DNA from: Ignavibacteria bacterium
Lineage (GTDB): Bacteria; Bacteroidota; Ignavibacteria; Kapaibacteriales; UBA4661
Direction of reading: 5' to 3'
DNA length: 57,449 nt
Assembly: GCA_947459425.1 (NCBI GenBank)
Contig: CANHDJ010000020.1
Coordinates: 1-57,449 of the forward strand
In this document: positions 45,071 to 55,600 of the stretch, piece after piece
Numbering within the stretch: the stretch's first letter is position 1
Layout of the letters: every line of letters begins with the position of its first letter
Notes under the pieces: model-generated
Database searches by the model: none
What the model was told of the DNA's origin: nothing
The model's input: the letters and a program-made list of their open reading frames with translations, nothing else
Translations under genes and position numbers: made by a program

Positions 45071-45834
45071 AATAACTAACTATTTACAAGCAAGCATTGA
45101 AGCTACGTTAAATTCAAGAAGCCGCATAAATACTGGATTAAAAATAAGCGCTTATTTTAAGAATCACATACTTAATTATCTATCCAAATGACCCACGCAA
45201 TTTCGGTTTAGCTTTTATCTATCTTCTACGTTTTCTTATTCAAGATATGATTCATATGAGGAATTTATCGTTAATGAAATTTGAAAGTCAATTCAATGCA
45301 ACTTTCAGAAATGCGATAGAAAAAATGATGCTACTGTCATTAGTTTGTTTTGATTATGAATTTGCGAGAGAATACATCTTTCATGATAATCAGGAATTAT
45401 CTCAAAAAAATCGCTACTATAAATTTTTAAGCCCCAGTAAGTTATTAAAACGAATTCAAGTAAATTATGAGAAGATTCTTCAAAAGGAAAAAGAGAATGA
45501 CACAATACTTGGAAGGATTGATAAGGAACTTTACGGATTCTTTTTAAACCCGAGAGTTGAAGAGGTTAAGAGTTTTTTATCTCACTTTACACATACTCAC
45601 GATATGAACCAAATCTTACACTATTACTCAGAAGAAGGTAAGTTTGATCTGTCCCTTAAACATGGTGCATCGTCATTTTTATCTCATAGAATTGATTATT
45701 GCCTAGAGTTTTTATTATGGTTTTTTACTAAAATAACTGCTATTAGCTTTCATAAAAATAGTGAGCATAGGATTTATGATCTTGCAATAGGCTATATTTC
45801 GGTACTTATTAAAGTGAAATATAGCGCAGTTTAA
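45060..45834 (+). pseudogene. Second cassette gene, interrupted by a +1 frameshift at TGA-C
   Basis: The first frame runs from ATG 45060 for 43 codons to TGA at 45189-45191. Dropping one base at the CCAAATGACC site joins it to the downstream frame, open from 45148 and ending at 45834. The joined product would have about 257 residues. The junction reads naturally (FKNHILNYLS then NDPRNFGLAFIYLLRFLIQ), which supports one ancestral gene. The protein is helical, rich in Phe/Tyr/Lys, with no motif I can name. If it is not joined, a shorter protein could start at 45247 or 45274. It may be an inactivated toxin-like partner of the first cassette gene, a sequencing error, or a programmed +1 shift; TGA-C also occurs at the prfB shift site. 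Confidence 0.55.
45141..45158. repeat. 18-bp perfect palindrome within the cassette
   Basis: AAAATAAGCGCTTATTTT is fully self-complementary. It lies inside the 5' part of the second cassette gene. A 12-mer beside it (TTTTAAGAATCA, 45155-45166) recurs inverted at 45061-45072 and also lies in both copies of the flanking 76-bp repeat. Confidence 0.8.
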
Positions 45835-45872
45835 ATCAATATTCTTAAATAAATTATGAACTTAGCTATACT

Positions 45873-45979
45873 AAATCTCCTACCAACTTGACTTTGCCGA
45901 CCCGTCACATTTGACCAAATTTTTTAAGAATCATGTGGGAATAACGCCCGTTCAATACCGAGCGACAACGCAAGAATAA
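45873..45979 (+). pseudogene. Duplicated 3' end of the araC-family gene (right copy of the direct repeat)
   Basis: Bases 45873-45948 equal 44702-44777 exactly. In frame they read ISYQLDFADPSHLTKFF, continuing to TPVQYRATTQE and a TAA at 45977-45979. This is most likely the original ending of the regulator, left behind when the cassette was inserted upstream. It has no start of its own and no product is expected. Confidence 0.9.
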
Positions 45980-45989
45980 TGCCCGTCTG

Positions 45990-46550
45990 CTAGACCTCCA
46001 CAGGCGAGGTTTGTTCAGGATACCGTCCTTGAACATCGCGGTAATACTCACGAATAATGGCAATATCGGCTTGTATGTCGCCTGTCGGCATAAAAATAAG
46101 CCCAATACCGACTTCTTTTTTTTCATAATCCATCGAACCGCATAAAATCGGTACTCCAGCTTTGTAGGCAATATAGTAAAATCCCGTTTTCCATTTTGGA
46201 GATTTGCTGCGTGTGCCTTCGGGGGGGATAATCAACCCCAGATGGTCGCTGGATTTGAGCAGATTTGCCGCAAAATCAACCATATTGGTGCTTTTGCTTC
46301 TGTCCACCGGAATACCGCCCAACCAGCGCATCAGCCCGCCCATGGGGAATTTGAACAGGTCTCTTTTTCCGAGCCATTTCGCGCTAAAATCTAAGGACAT
46401 CGCCCCCAAAACAGCACCATACAAATCCCAATTCGACGTATGGGGCGCACCAATAACGACAAATCGTCGCAGTTCTTTGGGAACCTCGCCAATAACTTTC
46501 CAGCCCGTCAAACTCAGCCACCACCGCGCAAAGCGTTGTTTCCGTGTCAT
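45990..46550 (-). CDS. PlsC-type 1-acyl-glycerophosphate acyltransferase family protein
   Basis: A 186-residue member of the PlsC/LPLAT acyltransferase superfamily. The catalytic motif APHTSNWD (His-x4-Asp) lies near residue 36. GKRDLFKFP and GGIPVDRSK follow (the usual motif II Arg region), then IIPPEGTRSK (motif III). It would transfer acyl chains to a lysolipid or another glycerol-type acceptor at the inner membrane. The short length and GTRSKSPKWKTGFYYIA segment match a bacterial subgroup seen in Bacteroidota. It stands near, but not in the same tight unit as, the DUF374/lpxB pair on the same strand. The ATG at 46550 was chosen over an upstream in-frame start. Confidence 0.9.
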   Translation of the reverse strand: MTRKQRFARWWLSLTGWKVIGEVPKELRRFVVIGAPHTSNWDLYGAVLGAMSLDFSAKWLGKRDLFKFPMGGLMRWLGGIPVDRSKSTNMVDFAANLLKSSDHLGLIIPPEGTRSKSPKWKTGFYYIAYKAGVPILCGSMDYEKKEVGIGLIFMPTGDIQADIAIIREYYRDVQGRYPEQTSPVEV

Positions 46551-46646
46551 GGTTATTCTACAAAAAAATTGAACACACAAATTACGCGGGAAAATACGGA
46601 AAAATCGGGGTTTTGCGTGGAGATTTCTCGAAGAATTTCATGCGAA

Positions 46647-47273
46647 TTATGTCGACACTGTAACTGGATTGATTGTTTCGCTAAGATGATGCAAGCGACG
46701 TTCACATTCGTGAAGAGCGCCTGCAATCTGATGTTCTTCATTACTTGCAGGAAGCATTGCCTTTGCTATAATGACTGAAATTTTCACAAAAGGATAGGGC
46801 AGTAAAAATTTATCCCAGCTCCGCTCAAAACGTCGACCACGCGCTGCAATACGACAAAGATATAAGGGAACGTCTGCTCGCTGCGCTGCAATCACTGCCC
46901 CAGCTTTCATCACGTGGCGTGGTCCTCGTGGTCCGTCAGGGGTGATAAGCAGGATGCTGTGCCGTGCAAGCCGAATCATCTGTTCCAGCGCTTCTTTTCC
47001 ACCTTTCGACGAAGAGCCGCGCACAACGATATACCCCCAATCACGCAACAGCTGTGCTAAAATGTCACCATCTTTACTCAAACTTGTTAATGCTGAAAGC
47101 GGCGTACTTCCTTGCGCTCTGGCTTTCTTTCGCGCAAATACCGACCACAGTGGCAGCATCTCATCATGCCAAAAAGCAACGACCGCCGGAGACGACGGCA
47201 TATCTCCCTGCAAGGAAAATCGCCATGTTCGGGCAAGAAGGCGAAGGAGTATTGAGGCAACAACGGCTTTCAC
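46647..47273 (-). CDS. DUF374 lysophospholipid acyltransferase-like protein
   Basis: A 208-residue protein of the DUF374 family, related to lysophospholipid/lipid A acyltransferases. Family signatures are FWHDEMLPLW (His-x-Glu/Asp-type active site), LTSLSKDGDILAQLLRDWGY, VRGSSSKGGKEAL and LITPDGPRGPRHVMK. Its start overlaps the end of lpxB by four bases (ATGA arrangement), so it is translationally coupled to lipid A synthesis. A role in lipid A or outer-membrane lipid acylation is a fair inference; the precise acceptor is unknown. Confidence 0.9.
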   Translation of the reverse strand: MKAVVASILLRLLARTWRFSLQGDMPSSPAVVAFWHDEMLPLWSVFARKKARAQGSTPLSALTSLSKDGDILAQLLRDWGYIVVRGSSSKGGKEALEQMIRLARHSILLITPDGPRGPRHVMKAGAVIAAQRADVPLYLCRIAARGRRFERSWDKFLLPYPFVKISVIIAKAMLPASNEEHQIAGALHECERRLHHLSETINPVTVST

Positions 47274-48466
47274 GCAACCATCTCCGCAATAATTCGCGCT
47301 GCATTGCTGGAAGCCGTACCGCGATGACCATTACTGAGCATTTCGCGCAACGTTGCAAAATCGCTCATCATAGACTCTGCGGTAGTATCATCCAATAAGT
47401 TCACCATTGCTTGCGCAAGGACATTGGGCATGGCAGCATTTTGGATAAATTCGGGAATAACGTTGTTGCGACCATATGCTTTTTCCATCAAAATATTGGG
47501 AAGTGCTATCGTGCTGAGATTCACTAAACGCCGAGCATAGAGATAGGAAAGAGTCGAGGTGCGATACATCATCACGTGTGGAAGCCCACAGAGAGCAGCT
47601 TCCAGCGTAGATGTGCCGGTTTTAACGATGCCGGCGCGTGCGCGGGCAAGAAGGCGCTTACTATTGATTTCGCTTTCTAGTCTGAAACCATAGCGTTTGT
47701 GCGCATCGGCAAGGAATGTAGCGTATTCTGCGTGGGGAAGTGTCGGCGAAAGTGCGACACTAATACGGTAATCGGCGATTTCTGGCGCTGCGCGGCTCAG
47801 AAACGCTAGACTTTCGAGCATTCTCGGCAAATTACGGGCAATTTCTTGACGACGGCTTCCCGGAAAAAGCGCTATTTCCCGCTCTCGTTGAGGAAGCGGA
47901 AGCGGTTGTGTCGCTATGACGCTATCTTCCATAAGCGGATGCCCGACAAAATGAGCTTCTATGCCAAATTGATGAAAGAAATCCGGTTCAAAGGGCAGAA
48001 CAACCAGCAATTTGTCAACAAGGGATTTCAGTTTGGCGGCTCTATCGCTGCCCCACGCCCAGAGTTGAGGCGCAATGTACCATGCCACCGGCACGTGTGC
48101 AGCTTTTGCTGACGCGGCAAGACGCATATTGAAGCCCGGATAATCCACGGGGATAAAGGCATCATAACCGCCGGAAGCAAGCATGGATGCGGTTGTTTGC
48201 AAAAGCCGCCGAAACATTGGATAGCGCTTGGCGACTTCCCAAAAACCGACAACGCTAATATCCGCAAGCGGCACGATAGATTCTAAGCCCTCGCGTGCCA
48301 TATTTGCTCCGCCAATGCCGGAAAAGCGGCATCCGGGCAGCAATTCTTTGAGCGCCCGCATGAGTCGCGCCGCATGGAGGTCGCCGGATGCTTCTCCAGC
48401 AACGATAAAAAAGTGCTTGGTCTTGGGCGACAACTTGAGTGAGTTATGATTTTTTTTGTTTTCCAT
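47270..48466 (-). CDS. lpxB: Lipid-A-disaccharide synthase
   Basis: A 398-residue GT-B glycosyltransferase (family GT19). It joins UDP-2,3-diacylglucosamine to lipid X to form the lipid A disaccharide, at the inner-membrane face. Signatures seen are IVAGEASGDLHAARLM, FSGIGGANMAREGLES, the VGHPLMED segment, FPGSRRQEI and KTGTSTLEAALCGLPHVMMYR. The ATG at 48466 was chosen; the frame extends 26 codons further with unlikely sequence. It is followed by DUF374 with a 4-base overlap. Together they show that the organism makes lipid A. Confidence 0.95.
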   Translation of the reverse strand: MENKKNHNSLKLSPKTKHFFIVAGEASGDLHAARLMRALKELLPGCRFSGIGGANMAREGLESIVPLADISVVGFWEVAKRYPMFRRLLQTTASMLASGGYDAFIPVDYPGFNMRLAASAKAAHVPVAWYIAPQLWAWGSDRAAKLKSLVDKLLVVLPFEPDFFHQFGIEAHFVGHPLMEDSVIATQPLPLPQREREIALFPGSRRQEIARNLPRMLESLAFLSRAAPEIADYRISVALSPTLPHAEYATFLADAHKRYGFRLESEINSKRLLARARAGIVKTGTSTLEAALCGLPHVMMYRTSTLSYLYARRLVNLSTIALPNILMEKAYGRNNVIPEFIQNAAMPNVLAQAMVNLLDDTTAESMMSDFATLREMLSNGHRGTASSNAARIIAEMVA

Positions 48467-48589
48467 GCACCAAAATAGTGAAATCACCCGTATTTTAGCA
48501 TAGATTCTCGCGCTCAACCAAGGAAATCTGCGCATTTTCTCCAACGAGTTTTCACAACTCGACCCTCAAAACTCAATACTTCTTCATAA

Positions 48590-49489
48590 ATGACTGACCA
48601 CCGCAAATACCTCGACCCCAGCGTTATCTCGAAAATTCAAGGCATTGACCTCAAAGCACGTCTTGTTGTGGAGGGCTTTATTACGGGATTGCATAAATCG
48701 CCGTATCATGGCTTTAGTATTGAGTTTGCGGAGCATCGTCAGTATATGCCGGGCGACGAAATTAAATTTATTGATTGGAAGGTCTTTGCCCGCACCGACC
48801 GCTATTACGTCAAGCAATACGAAGACGAAACCAATCTCCGTTGCACGATTATTGTTGATTCCAGTGCTTCGATGAATTATGCCTCGAAAGGCAATATCAC
48901 AAAATTCGAGTATGCGTGTTATTTGGCGGCGGCAATGGCATTTTTGATGATGAAGCAACAGGACGCGGCGGGGCTTGCGCTTTATGATACGGCAGTGCGC
49001 TCCTACCTGCCATCGCGCTCGAAGCGCTCCTATATTCAGGAAATTTTACGCACCTTGGGCAATGCCACACCGACAAATCAAACAGGCACGGGTGCTGCCT
49101 TGGCAAGCATCGCCGACCGCATTGCGCGGCGGGGATTGGTGATTGTATTGAGTGATTTTTTTGATGATTTAGGTGTTGTCACCTCAGCACTGAAGCGGTT
49201 TCGGCACAGCAATCATGAAGTCTTGGCATTTCAAATTCTTGACCCCCGCGAGCGCGATTTCAACTTCGGCTATGATGCGATGTTCCGCGATATGGAAACA
49301 GGCGAGGAAATGACCACGCAGCCTTACCAAATCAAAACCGCATATTCACAAGCGTTGAAGGATTTTACCGAAACGCTGAAAAGCTCTTGCCGCGAACGGA
49401 ATATTGATTATATGCTGCTCGACACGGCACAGCCTTTCGATGTGGCACTGGTACAATATTTGATGAAGCGTCAGAGGATTCAGGGATAA
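48590..49489 (+). CDS. DUF58 domain protein (vWA-like)
   Basis: A 299-residue protein of the DUF58 family. It has the diagnostic opening segment GLHKSPYHGFSIEFAEHRQYMPGD followed by IDWKVFARTD. A von Willebrand A-like part carries a MIDAS-type DSSASM motif near residue 90, and the C-terminus reads DYMLLDTAQPFD. DUF58 proteins usually sit beside a MoxR AAA+ ATPase and other vWA genes of the BatA set, and none is present here. It is divergent from lpxB and converges on the chemoreceptor gene. Function is uncertain; a role in periplasmic or oxidative stress is suggested for relatives. Confidence 0.9.
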   Translation: MTDHRKYLDPSVISKIQGIDLKARLVVEGFITGLHKSPYHGFSIEFAEHRQYMPGDEIKFIDWKVFARTDRYYVKQYEDETNLRCTIIVDSSASMNYASKGNITKFEYACYLAAAMAFLMMKQQDAAGLALYDTAVRSYLPSRSKRSYIQEILRTLGNATPTNQTGTGAALASIADRIARRGLVIVLSDFFDDLGVVTSALKRFRHSNHEVLAFQILDPRERDFNFGYDAMFRDMETGEEMTTQPYQIKTAYSQALKDFTETLKSSCRERNIDYMLLDTAQPFDVALVQYLMKRQRIQG

Positions 49490-49534
49490 CGTGGGTGCCG
49501 GGGATTGTTTGGGGAAATGCCCCATTCTAACGCC

Positions 49535-51472
49535 TCATTGAACCAAATACATTTTTGATGGAACAGTTCTGTTCAAATTTGTTGAAAAACGATGGTCTTC
49601 GTTGTTGGTATCATCAATCACAAATTGCCGCACCATGCGCTCCAAATGTTCGGTAATTGAATGCAGATTGCGTGCAGTTTCCTCAATGTTTTTTGTTGCT
49701 TTTGCCGACTCGCCCGCTATAACACTGACGTTATCTATGTTTTCGGCAATACTTTTACTTGTGCGGGATTGTTCTTCGCTGGCAACCGCAACGACTCGAA
49801 TTGTATCAGAAACACTTTGAGCGCGGGACATAATGGTTTTGAATCGTTCAGCCGTTTGAAGAATTGCCGTTTTCCCAAGTTCAACTTCCTTCGTACCTCT
49901 GTGCATAGCACTAACGGCATTACTGGTATCCGTCTGAATTTTTTGAATTGTGTTGGTGATTTCCTTTGTCGCCTGCTGCGTCCGCTCGGCGAGTTTCCGT
50001 ACTTCATCGGCAACAACGGCAAACCCTCGCCCTTGTTCGCCAGCACGCGCAGCTTCAATCGCAGCATTCAAGGCGAGAAGATTCGTTTGGTCGGCAATTT
50101 CTGCAATCACACGGATAACTTCGCTTATCTGTTCACTGGATTTCCCTAGTTCACCGATATTCAATGCGGAATCCTCAACAACGGTAGCAATTTGGCTCAT
50201 TCGCCGAATAGTATCGCCCATCTCTTCATCGCCACGTCTCATTTCCTGTGTCATAGCGTCAGCTTCATTGGCTACATGAAGAATATTGACACTATTGTCC
50301 GCCACACTTACCGCCATCTCCTCGGTAGCCGCAGCAGCTGTAGCGGTGCGAGAAGCCTGATCCAAGATTCCTGCTGATATTTGTTCCGTGCCGGATACTA
50401 TCTGGCGTGTGGCGGATACTGTTTCGCCGACAACGCTGACAACTTGTGCTATGACGAGACGTATTTTCTCCATAGCTGAATTATATCCCTTGTACAATCT
50501 TGCTATTTCGTCTTCTTTTTCCGGGTGAAGTTCTTCAGTGAGAATGCCATGAGCAAATTTATCAACGCTTGCCAACATAATTTCAACATTGCGAGCAAGA
50601 TATAGGCGCTCTTGTTCAATTTGTTGAATAGCTTGAAGAACAAGCGCTTTTTCATGTTCTAATTGCTCAATTCCTTTTTGAATCTTTTCCGCCATGACAT
50701 TAAACGAATGTTGAAGTGTACCGATTTCATCATTGCTCTGCACGACAAGAACATGAGAGATTTGACCTTCGGCAAGAGAAACAGCAGCCTTTTCGAGTTC
50801 AATGATTGGTGTGCTTATGATATTGGTAAGTTTGCGATTCAGAACAACTCCCAGAAGAACGCCCGCAAAAACCATGACAACACTGGAAATAAAAACAATA
50901 GTTGCAATTATTTCGTTTGACGACCTCATCTCTTCACCTAGACGCTTTTTAAGCAGCAGTTGACCGACAACGAGATTATTGACTTTTTCAGCCGCAGGAA
51001 TGCACAAGGTAATGAGTTCATTCACGGCTTGGTCAAGGTGATTTTGTTGCGTTAGCAATGCAATATGTTTTGCTATTTCGACAAATGCTGACCACGATTG
51101 TTGATATTCCTTGTACATCTGGCGCTCTTCGTCGGTATGTAAACTGGCATAAAACACCTGTGCGGCGGCATCTGCTTTGGCAAGATAATCCAGAGATTTT
51201 CCTTGAAATTGCTTCATGGACTCCACATCAGCACGTTGAGCATGGTAGAGAGCATCGCGCAAATACACGCGAGCCATCAGGAAGTTTGTTGAGATTTCAT
51301 TGATTTGTTCTAAAGGCTTCAGATCATTGATGTAGAGCCTGTCTGTTTGTTTCGTGAGGATTTGAGTGGCAATAATGCTCACAAGCCCGATGAAAACAAT
51401 CAAAACGGTGCTAAAAGCAAAGGCGAATGAAAGTTTTTTACTCAAGCGCAAGTGGGTAAACGTAGAAAACAT
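49535..51472 (-). CDS. Methyl-accepting chemotaxis protein
   Basis: A 645-residue transmembrane chemoreceptor. The first membrane helix (about residues 10-33) leads into a periplasmic four-helix-bundle ligand domain (about residues 35-190, 4HB_MCP type), a second membrane helix (about residues 195-215), a HAMP domain and a long coiled-coil signalling domain. The conserved hairpin tip [20 protein letters not shown] is followed by [18 protein letters not shown]. It would signal through CheA/CheW, which are not in the window. The ATG at 51472 gives the first helix; an upstream in-frame ATG adds 14 residues. The ligand is unknown. Confidence 0.95.
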   Translation of the reverse strand: MFSTFTHLRLSKKLSFAFAFSTVLIVFIGLVSIIATQILTKQTDRLYINDLKPLEQINEISTNFLMARVYLRDALYHAQRADVESMKQFQGKSLDYLAKADAAAQVFYASLHTDEERQMYKEYQQSWSAFVEIAKHIALLTQQNHLDQAVNELITLCIPAAEKVNNLVVGQLLLKKRLGEEMRSSNEIIATIVFISSVVMVFAGVLLGVVLNRKLTNIISTPIIELEKAAVSLAEGQISHVLVVQSNDEIGTLQHSFNVMAEKIQKGIEQLEHEKALVLQAIQQIEQERLYLARNVEIMLASVDKFAHGILTEELHPEKEDEIARLYKGYNSAMEKIRLVIAQVVSVVGETVSATRQIVSGTEQISAGILDQASRTATAAAATEEMAVSVADNSVNILHVANEADAMTQEMRRGDEEMGDTIRRMSQIATVVEDSALNIGELGKSSEQISEVIRVIAEIADQTNLLALNAAIEAARAGEQGRGFAVVADEVRKLAERTQQATKEITNTIQKIQTDTSNAVSAMHRGTKEVELGKTAILQTAERFKTIMSRAQSVSDTIRVVAVASEEQSRTSKSIAENIDNVSVIAGESAKATKNIEETARNLHSITEHLERMVRQFVIDDTNNEDHRFSTNLNRTVPSKMYLVQ

Positions 51473-51741
51473 CCGATAGTGCCTAGAATTATGGGTGCAA
51501 AAAAGTATCTCCATTGTCAGAACAAACGATGCTGAAATAAATTTATTGTGTGGTACGAATTTTTTGTGCCACGTGAATATAATGATAGTAACGGCAGGTC
51601 TAGGCTTCCTGAAAACGGGAATTCACGCTTTTTGCCATTGGTATTCTGCGTAAAAAATCCTAACTTGACCGAATTTTAACCCGCTCATTACGGCTTCGTT
51701 TCACGTCTTTTTTACTCAAGTTTTACTTACAAGGAAATGCC

Positions 51742-52515
51742 ATGAAAACCAAACTGGACATTGCTCGCAACTGGCTTCCGCGCTACACGGGCGCGAATAT
51801 TGATGATTTTGGTGATTATATTCTTCTGACTAATTTTCATGATTACGTGACACGATTTGCCAATCAGTTCGGATGCGACGTGCAAGGCATTGGGCGACCA
51901 ATGCAGGCTTCGACCAATGCCGCAGGATTATCCATTATCAATTTTGGCATTGGTTCTGCCAATGCCGCGACGATTATGGATTTGCTTGTAGCACGCCAAC
52001 CCAAGGGCGTACTGTTTCTCGGAAAGTGCGGCGGGCTGAAAGATTCCACCGAAATTGGACATTTTATTTTGCCCATCGCGGCTATTCGCGGCGAAGGAAC
52101 AAGTTTGGATTATTTACCACCTGAAGTTCCGGCACTTCCGTCGTTCAAATTGCACAAATTTGTTTCCGATAAAATTCTTGAACATCATCAGGAATACCGT
52201 ACCGGCGTGATTTATACAACAAACCGCCGCGTGTGGGAGTGGGATGAGGAATTTAAAGACCGTTTGCGGAGGCTTTCCACGATTGGAATTGATATGGAGA
52301 CGGCAACCGTTTTTATCGTTGGTCATGCAAACGACATTGCACGAGGCGCATTGTTGCTGGTTTCCGATATGCCGATGTTCCCCGAAGGCGTAAAAACCGA
52401 AGAATCGGATAAAAAAGTAACGGCAAATTTTGTGGATTTGCATCTCAAAATTGGTATCGAAGCAATGACCGAAATCGGCGAAAAAGGCGAGCGCATCAAG
52501 CATTTCCGCTATTGA
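51742..52515 (+). CDS. amn: AMP nucleosidase
   Basis: A 257-residue purine nucleoside phosphorylase-fold hydrolase. AMP nucleosidase splits AMP to adenine and ribose 5-phosphate. Seen: the N-terminal ARNWLPRYTG, VLFLGKCGGLKDST with the glycine-rich pocket, IDMETATVFIVG (the purine-binding Glu region) and LLVSDMPMFPEGVKTEESD. This is the short form common in Bacteroidota, lacking the N-terminal regulatory domain of E. coli Amn. It stands alone with a large stem-loop after its stop and the RND pump gene beyond. Confidence 0.92.
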   Translation: MKTKLDIARNWLPRYTGANIDDFGDYILLTNFHDYVTRFANQFGCDVQGIGRPMQASTNAAGLSIINFGIGSANAATIMDLLVARQPKGVLFLGKCGGLKDSTEIGHFILPIAAIRGEGTSLDYLPPEVPALPSFKLHKFVSDKILEHHQEYRTGVIYTTNRRVWEWDEEFKDRLRRLSTIGIDMETATVFIVGHANDIARGALLLVSDMPMFPEGVKTEESDKKVTANFVDLHLKIGIEAMTEIGEKGERIKHFRY

Positions 52516-52524
52516 TGAGATTTG

Positions 52525-52595
52525 GTTCTCAATGATTGTAGTTGGAAACGATAATGATAGCTCAAGTTGTCTTTCCAACTGAAATCATTGAGAAC
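52525..52595. repeat. Large imperfect stem-loop between amn and the RND gene
   Basis: GTTCTCAATGATT (52525-52537) pairs perfectly with 52583-52595, then after a 2x2 internal loop AGTTGGAA (52540-52547) pairs with 52573-52580. The loop is 25 nt. No U-tract follows, so this is not a standard terminator; it could be a mobile palindromic element or an mRNA structure ahead of the pump. Confidence 0.7.
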
Positions 52596-52642
52596 TATAT
52601 GATTGAGCCAATCGCCCATCATTTTTTGGATGCCAAGTCTCA

Positions 52643-55600
52643 ATGCGCCTTTCCGCCCTTTCCATCCGCAAACCCGTTGCTACGGCGATGCTCTTCGCAG
52701 CCCTGACATTGTTAGGGCTGGTGGCATTTACGCGCACGGGCGTAGATTTGCTGCCAAATATCGCCATTCCTCGCCTCGTGATTTCCACTGCCTTCCGCGA
52801 TGCCACGCCTGAAGAAGTCGAAACCCTCATCACCGAGCCGCTGGAAGCCGCCGCCGCGACGGTGCAGGGCGTAAAAAAAGTGCAGTCCGTTTCGCGTGAG
52901 GGTTTGTCCATTATTACGATGGAATTCACATGGGGAACGAATATGGACATGACGCTGCTGGCACTCCGCGAGAAATTGGACAATGCGCGGTTCGGGCTGC
53001 CCCGCGAATCAGGTCGCCCGACCATTACCCGCCTCGACCCCGCTTCGCAGCCCATTATGACGCTGGCGCTTTCGTACAAGGACACCACATATTCTTCTCT
53101 CCACTTCGTCCACCAACATTCAGATACTGCCGATATTGAGCGCCTTATTGCACTCAAAGAAGCCGGAAGGCTTGTTTTCAAGCGGCGTTTGGAGCAGGTG
53201 CAGGGCGTGGCACAAGCCGCACTGACGGGCGGGCTGGAACGGGAAATTATCGTAGAATTTGATGCCTTGAAACTCGCCAAATACGGCATTACGCTGGAAG
53301 AAACCGCACAAGCGCTCAAGGCATCCAACCTCAGTATTCCCGCCGGAAGCATCATGCAAGGGCTGTTCAAGTATTCCCTTCGTGCATTGGGCGAATTCCG
53401 CAATTTGAAGGACATCGAAGGAACCGTCATTCGCCGCTCAGGAGCTTCCCCCGATGAAGGAATCATCCTGCTTTCCGACATAGCCCGTGTGCGCTCCTCT
53501 TGCAAAGAGCGTTTGGGGCTGACGCGCTTGGATGGCACGGAAGCCGTCGGCATCAATCTTTACAAAGACCCCAGCGCTAATACCGTCGAAATTGCCGCCC
53601 GTGTTCGTGCCGTCTGTGACACGTTGGCAAAAGAATATCCGGGCTTTCGGCTTGCGGTCATCGCCGATAACTCCCGTTTTATCGAAGCTGCCATTAGCAA
53701 CGTCCAACAGGAAATATTGTACGGCGGTGTGCTGGCGGTGATTGTCCTTTTTATTTTTCTCCGAAGCGCCCGAAACATCGGGATTATCGGCATCACCATC
53801 CCTGTTGCACTCGTCATCACCGCCCTTTTGATGTATTTTGCCAATGTCAGTTTTAATATCATTTCGTTGGGCGGAATTGCCGTTGGTGTGGGGCTGCTGC
53901 TGGATGGTTCGATTGTGGTGATAGAAAGCATCGCCCGAAAACGCGAAGAAGGCTTGCTACCCCGTGCTGCCGCACTCGCTGGAGTGCGCGAAGTGGGTAT
54001 GCCGATAGCAGCCGGAACGATAACCACGATGGCGGTTTTTTTGCCGCTCGTTTTTTTGAAAGGTATCGCCGGAGAGCTGTTCAAAGACCAATCTTATACG
54101 GTGGTGTTTTCACTGGCGGCATCGCTCTTGGTGGCACTGACGCTGATTCCGATGCTGGCAGCGCGGGAAAACCCCACGCACAGCGAACGCAAGACTTCAC
54201 GTCTTTCGCGGCTTTTTGCGCCGATGTTCGACCGATTGGAGCGCGGAGTTACGCGCACGATGCACTTCTACGACCGCGCTTTGGTGTGGGCATTGGAGCA
54301 TCCCGTACAAACGCTGGCGGGAACGCTGGCGCTTGTTGCGCTCACGATTGCTGTTGTGGTGATTATGCCAAAAGAATTTATCCCGCCTTCCGAACAGGAG
54401 GAATTTGTGCTGGCACTGGAATTTCCCGCCGGAACGTCACTCTCTGCCAGTGCCGCCCGCACCGAAGCCATCGAAACGGCGCTGTTGGCAATGCCCGAAG
54501 TGGAGCATTGCGTGGCAGATATTGGTGTGGTCAATGAACTGGCGCTTGCCTCAGAAACCCGATCTGTTGCTGCTCCGGTGAATATTTTAGTAAAACTTCG
54601 CTCTTTGCAGGACAATGAGCGCGTTCAAACGGCGCTCCGCAACCTTCTGGCAACCATGCCAGAACTCCGCTCCGAAATTCGTCTCCGCGAAAGCACGTTT
54701 TCGCAGATTCTCAGCCCTTCGGCGAGTGATATTATCGTTCGGGTGCAGAACCGAGATTTGAACCGCGCTTTTGAGGAAGCTGGAGCCATCATGCAGGAAA
54801 CACGCCGCAGAATGGAGAGCGGAGAGATTCGCGATCTCCGCACCATTTCCCTTGCCACCGACAAGGCAGAACCCGAATACCGCATCACCATTGACCGCGA
54901 ACAGTGTTTGCGCTACGGCATCCACGCCGGAGACGTTGCCCGGAATATCGCCGAAATGACCAAAGGCAAGGTTGCAACGACGTTTGCGGAGTTTGACAAA
55001 AAAATTGATATTCGCGTCAAGCCGATTTTCTCTGAGCAATTCGCTTCCACACGTAGCGTTTCGCAAGAGCCGTCCATCAGTATTGACGACCTTTTCCGGC
55101 AATATATTCAGCTTCCCTCGCGTGGCGGTGCGCCTTCAAATACGGCTGCGGGAGCAAGCGGAAACGGCATGATGTCGCTGCCCATTTCCGCCCTTGCACG
55201 GTGGGAACGCACCGAGACCTTCCGCGAAGTTCGCCGCGAAGACGGCTTGCGCACGGTCTCGCTCTATGCCGATGTCAAGGAGGGCGCAGATATTGAAACC
55301 GCCGTTGCCGAGATGCAGCGCATCGTGGCACGTCGCCCGCCTGTTCCGCAAGGGCGCACCACCGTTGGTGGGGCAAACGAGGAAATTCAGGAAGCATTTT
55401 CGGTGTTGTATGCGGCGTTGCTTATATCGGCACTGCTGATGTACACGGTCTTGGCGGTAGAATTTGAATCGCTGTTATTTCCGCTTACTATCATGTTTTC
55501 CGTACCGCTTGGGCTTATCGGGGCAGTGCTGACGCTGTACGCGGCGGGAGCAAGTTTGAATATCGTTTCGCTAATGGGCTTGGTGATTTTGGTCGGCATT

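Noticed and set aside
45247-45834. Complete, independent 195-residue gene starting at 45247
   Set aside because: The open frame continues upstream with natural-looking protein sequence and joins an overlapping upstream frame by a one-base shift, so an interrupted longer gene is more likely. A shorter restart product is not excluded.
52525-52595. Standard terminator of amn
   Set aside because: The stem is long and its loop is 25 nt, but no U-tract follows, so I list it as a repeat structure only.
52585-53556. 323-codon open frame on the minus strand inside the RND gene
   Set aside because: It is a shadow of the pump gene, rich in Ser/Arg with no motif, and the plus-strand frame carries conserved RND motifs through the same stretch.
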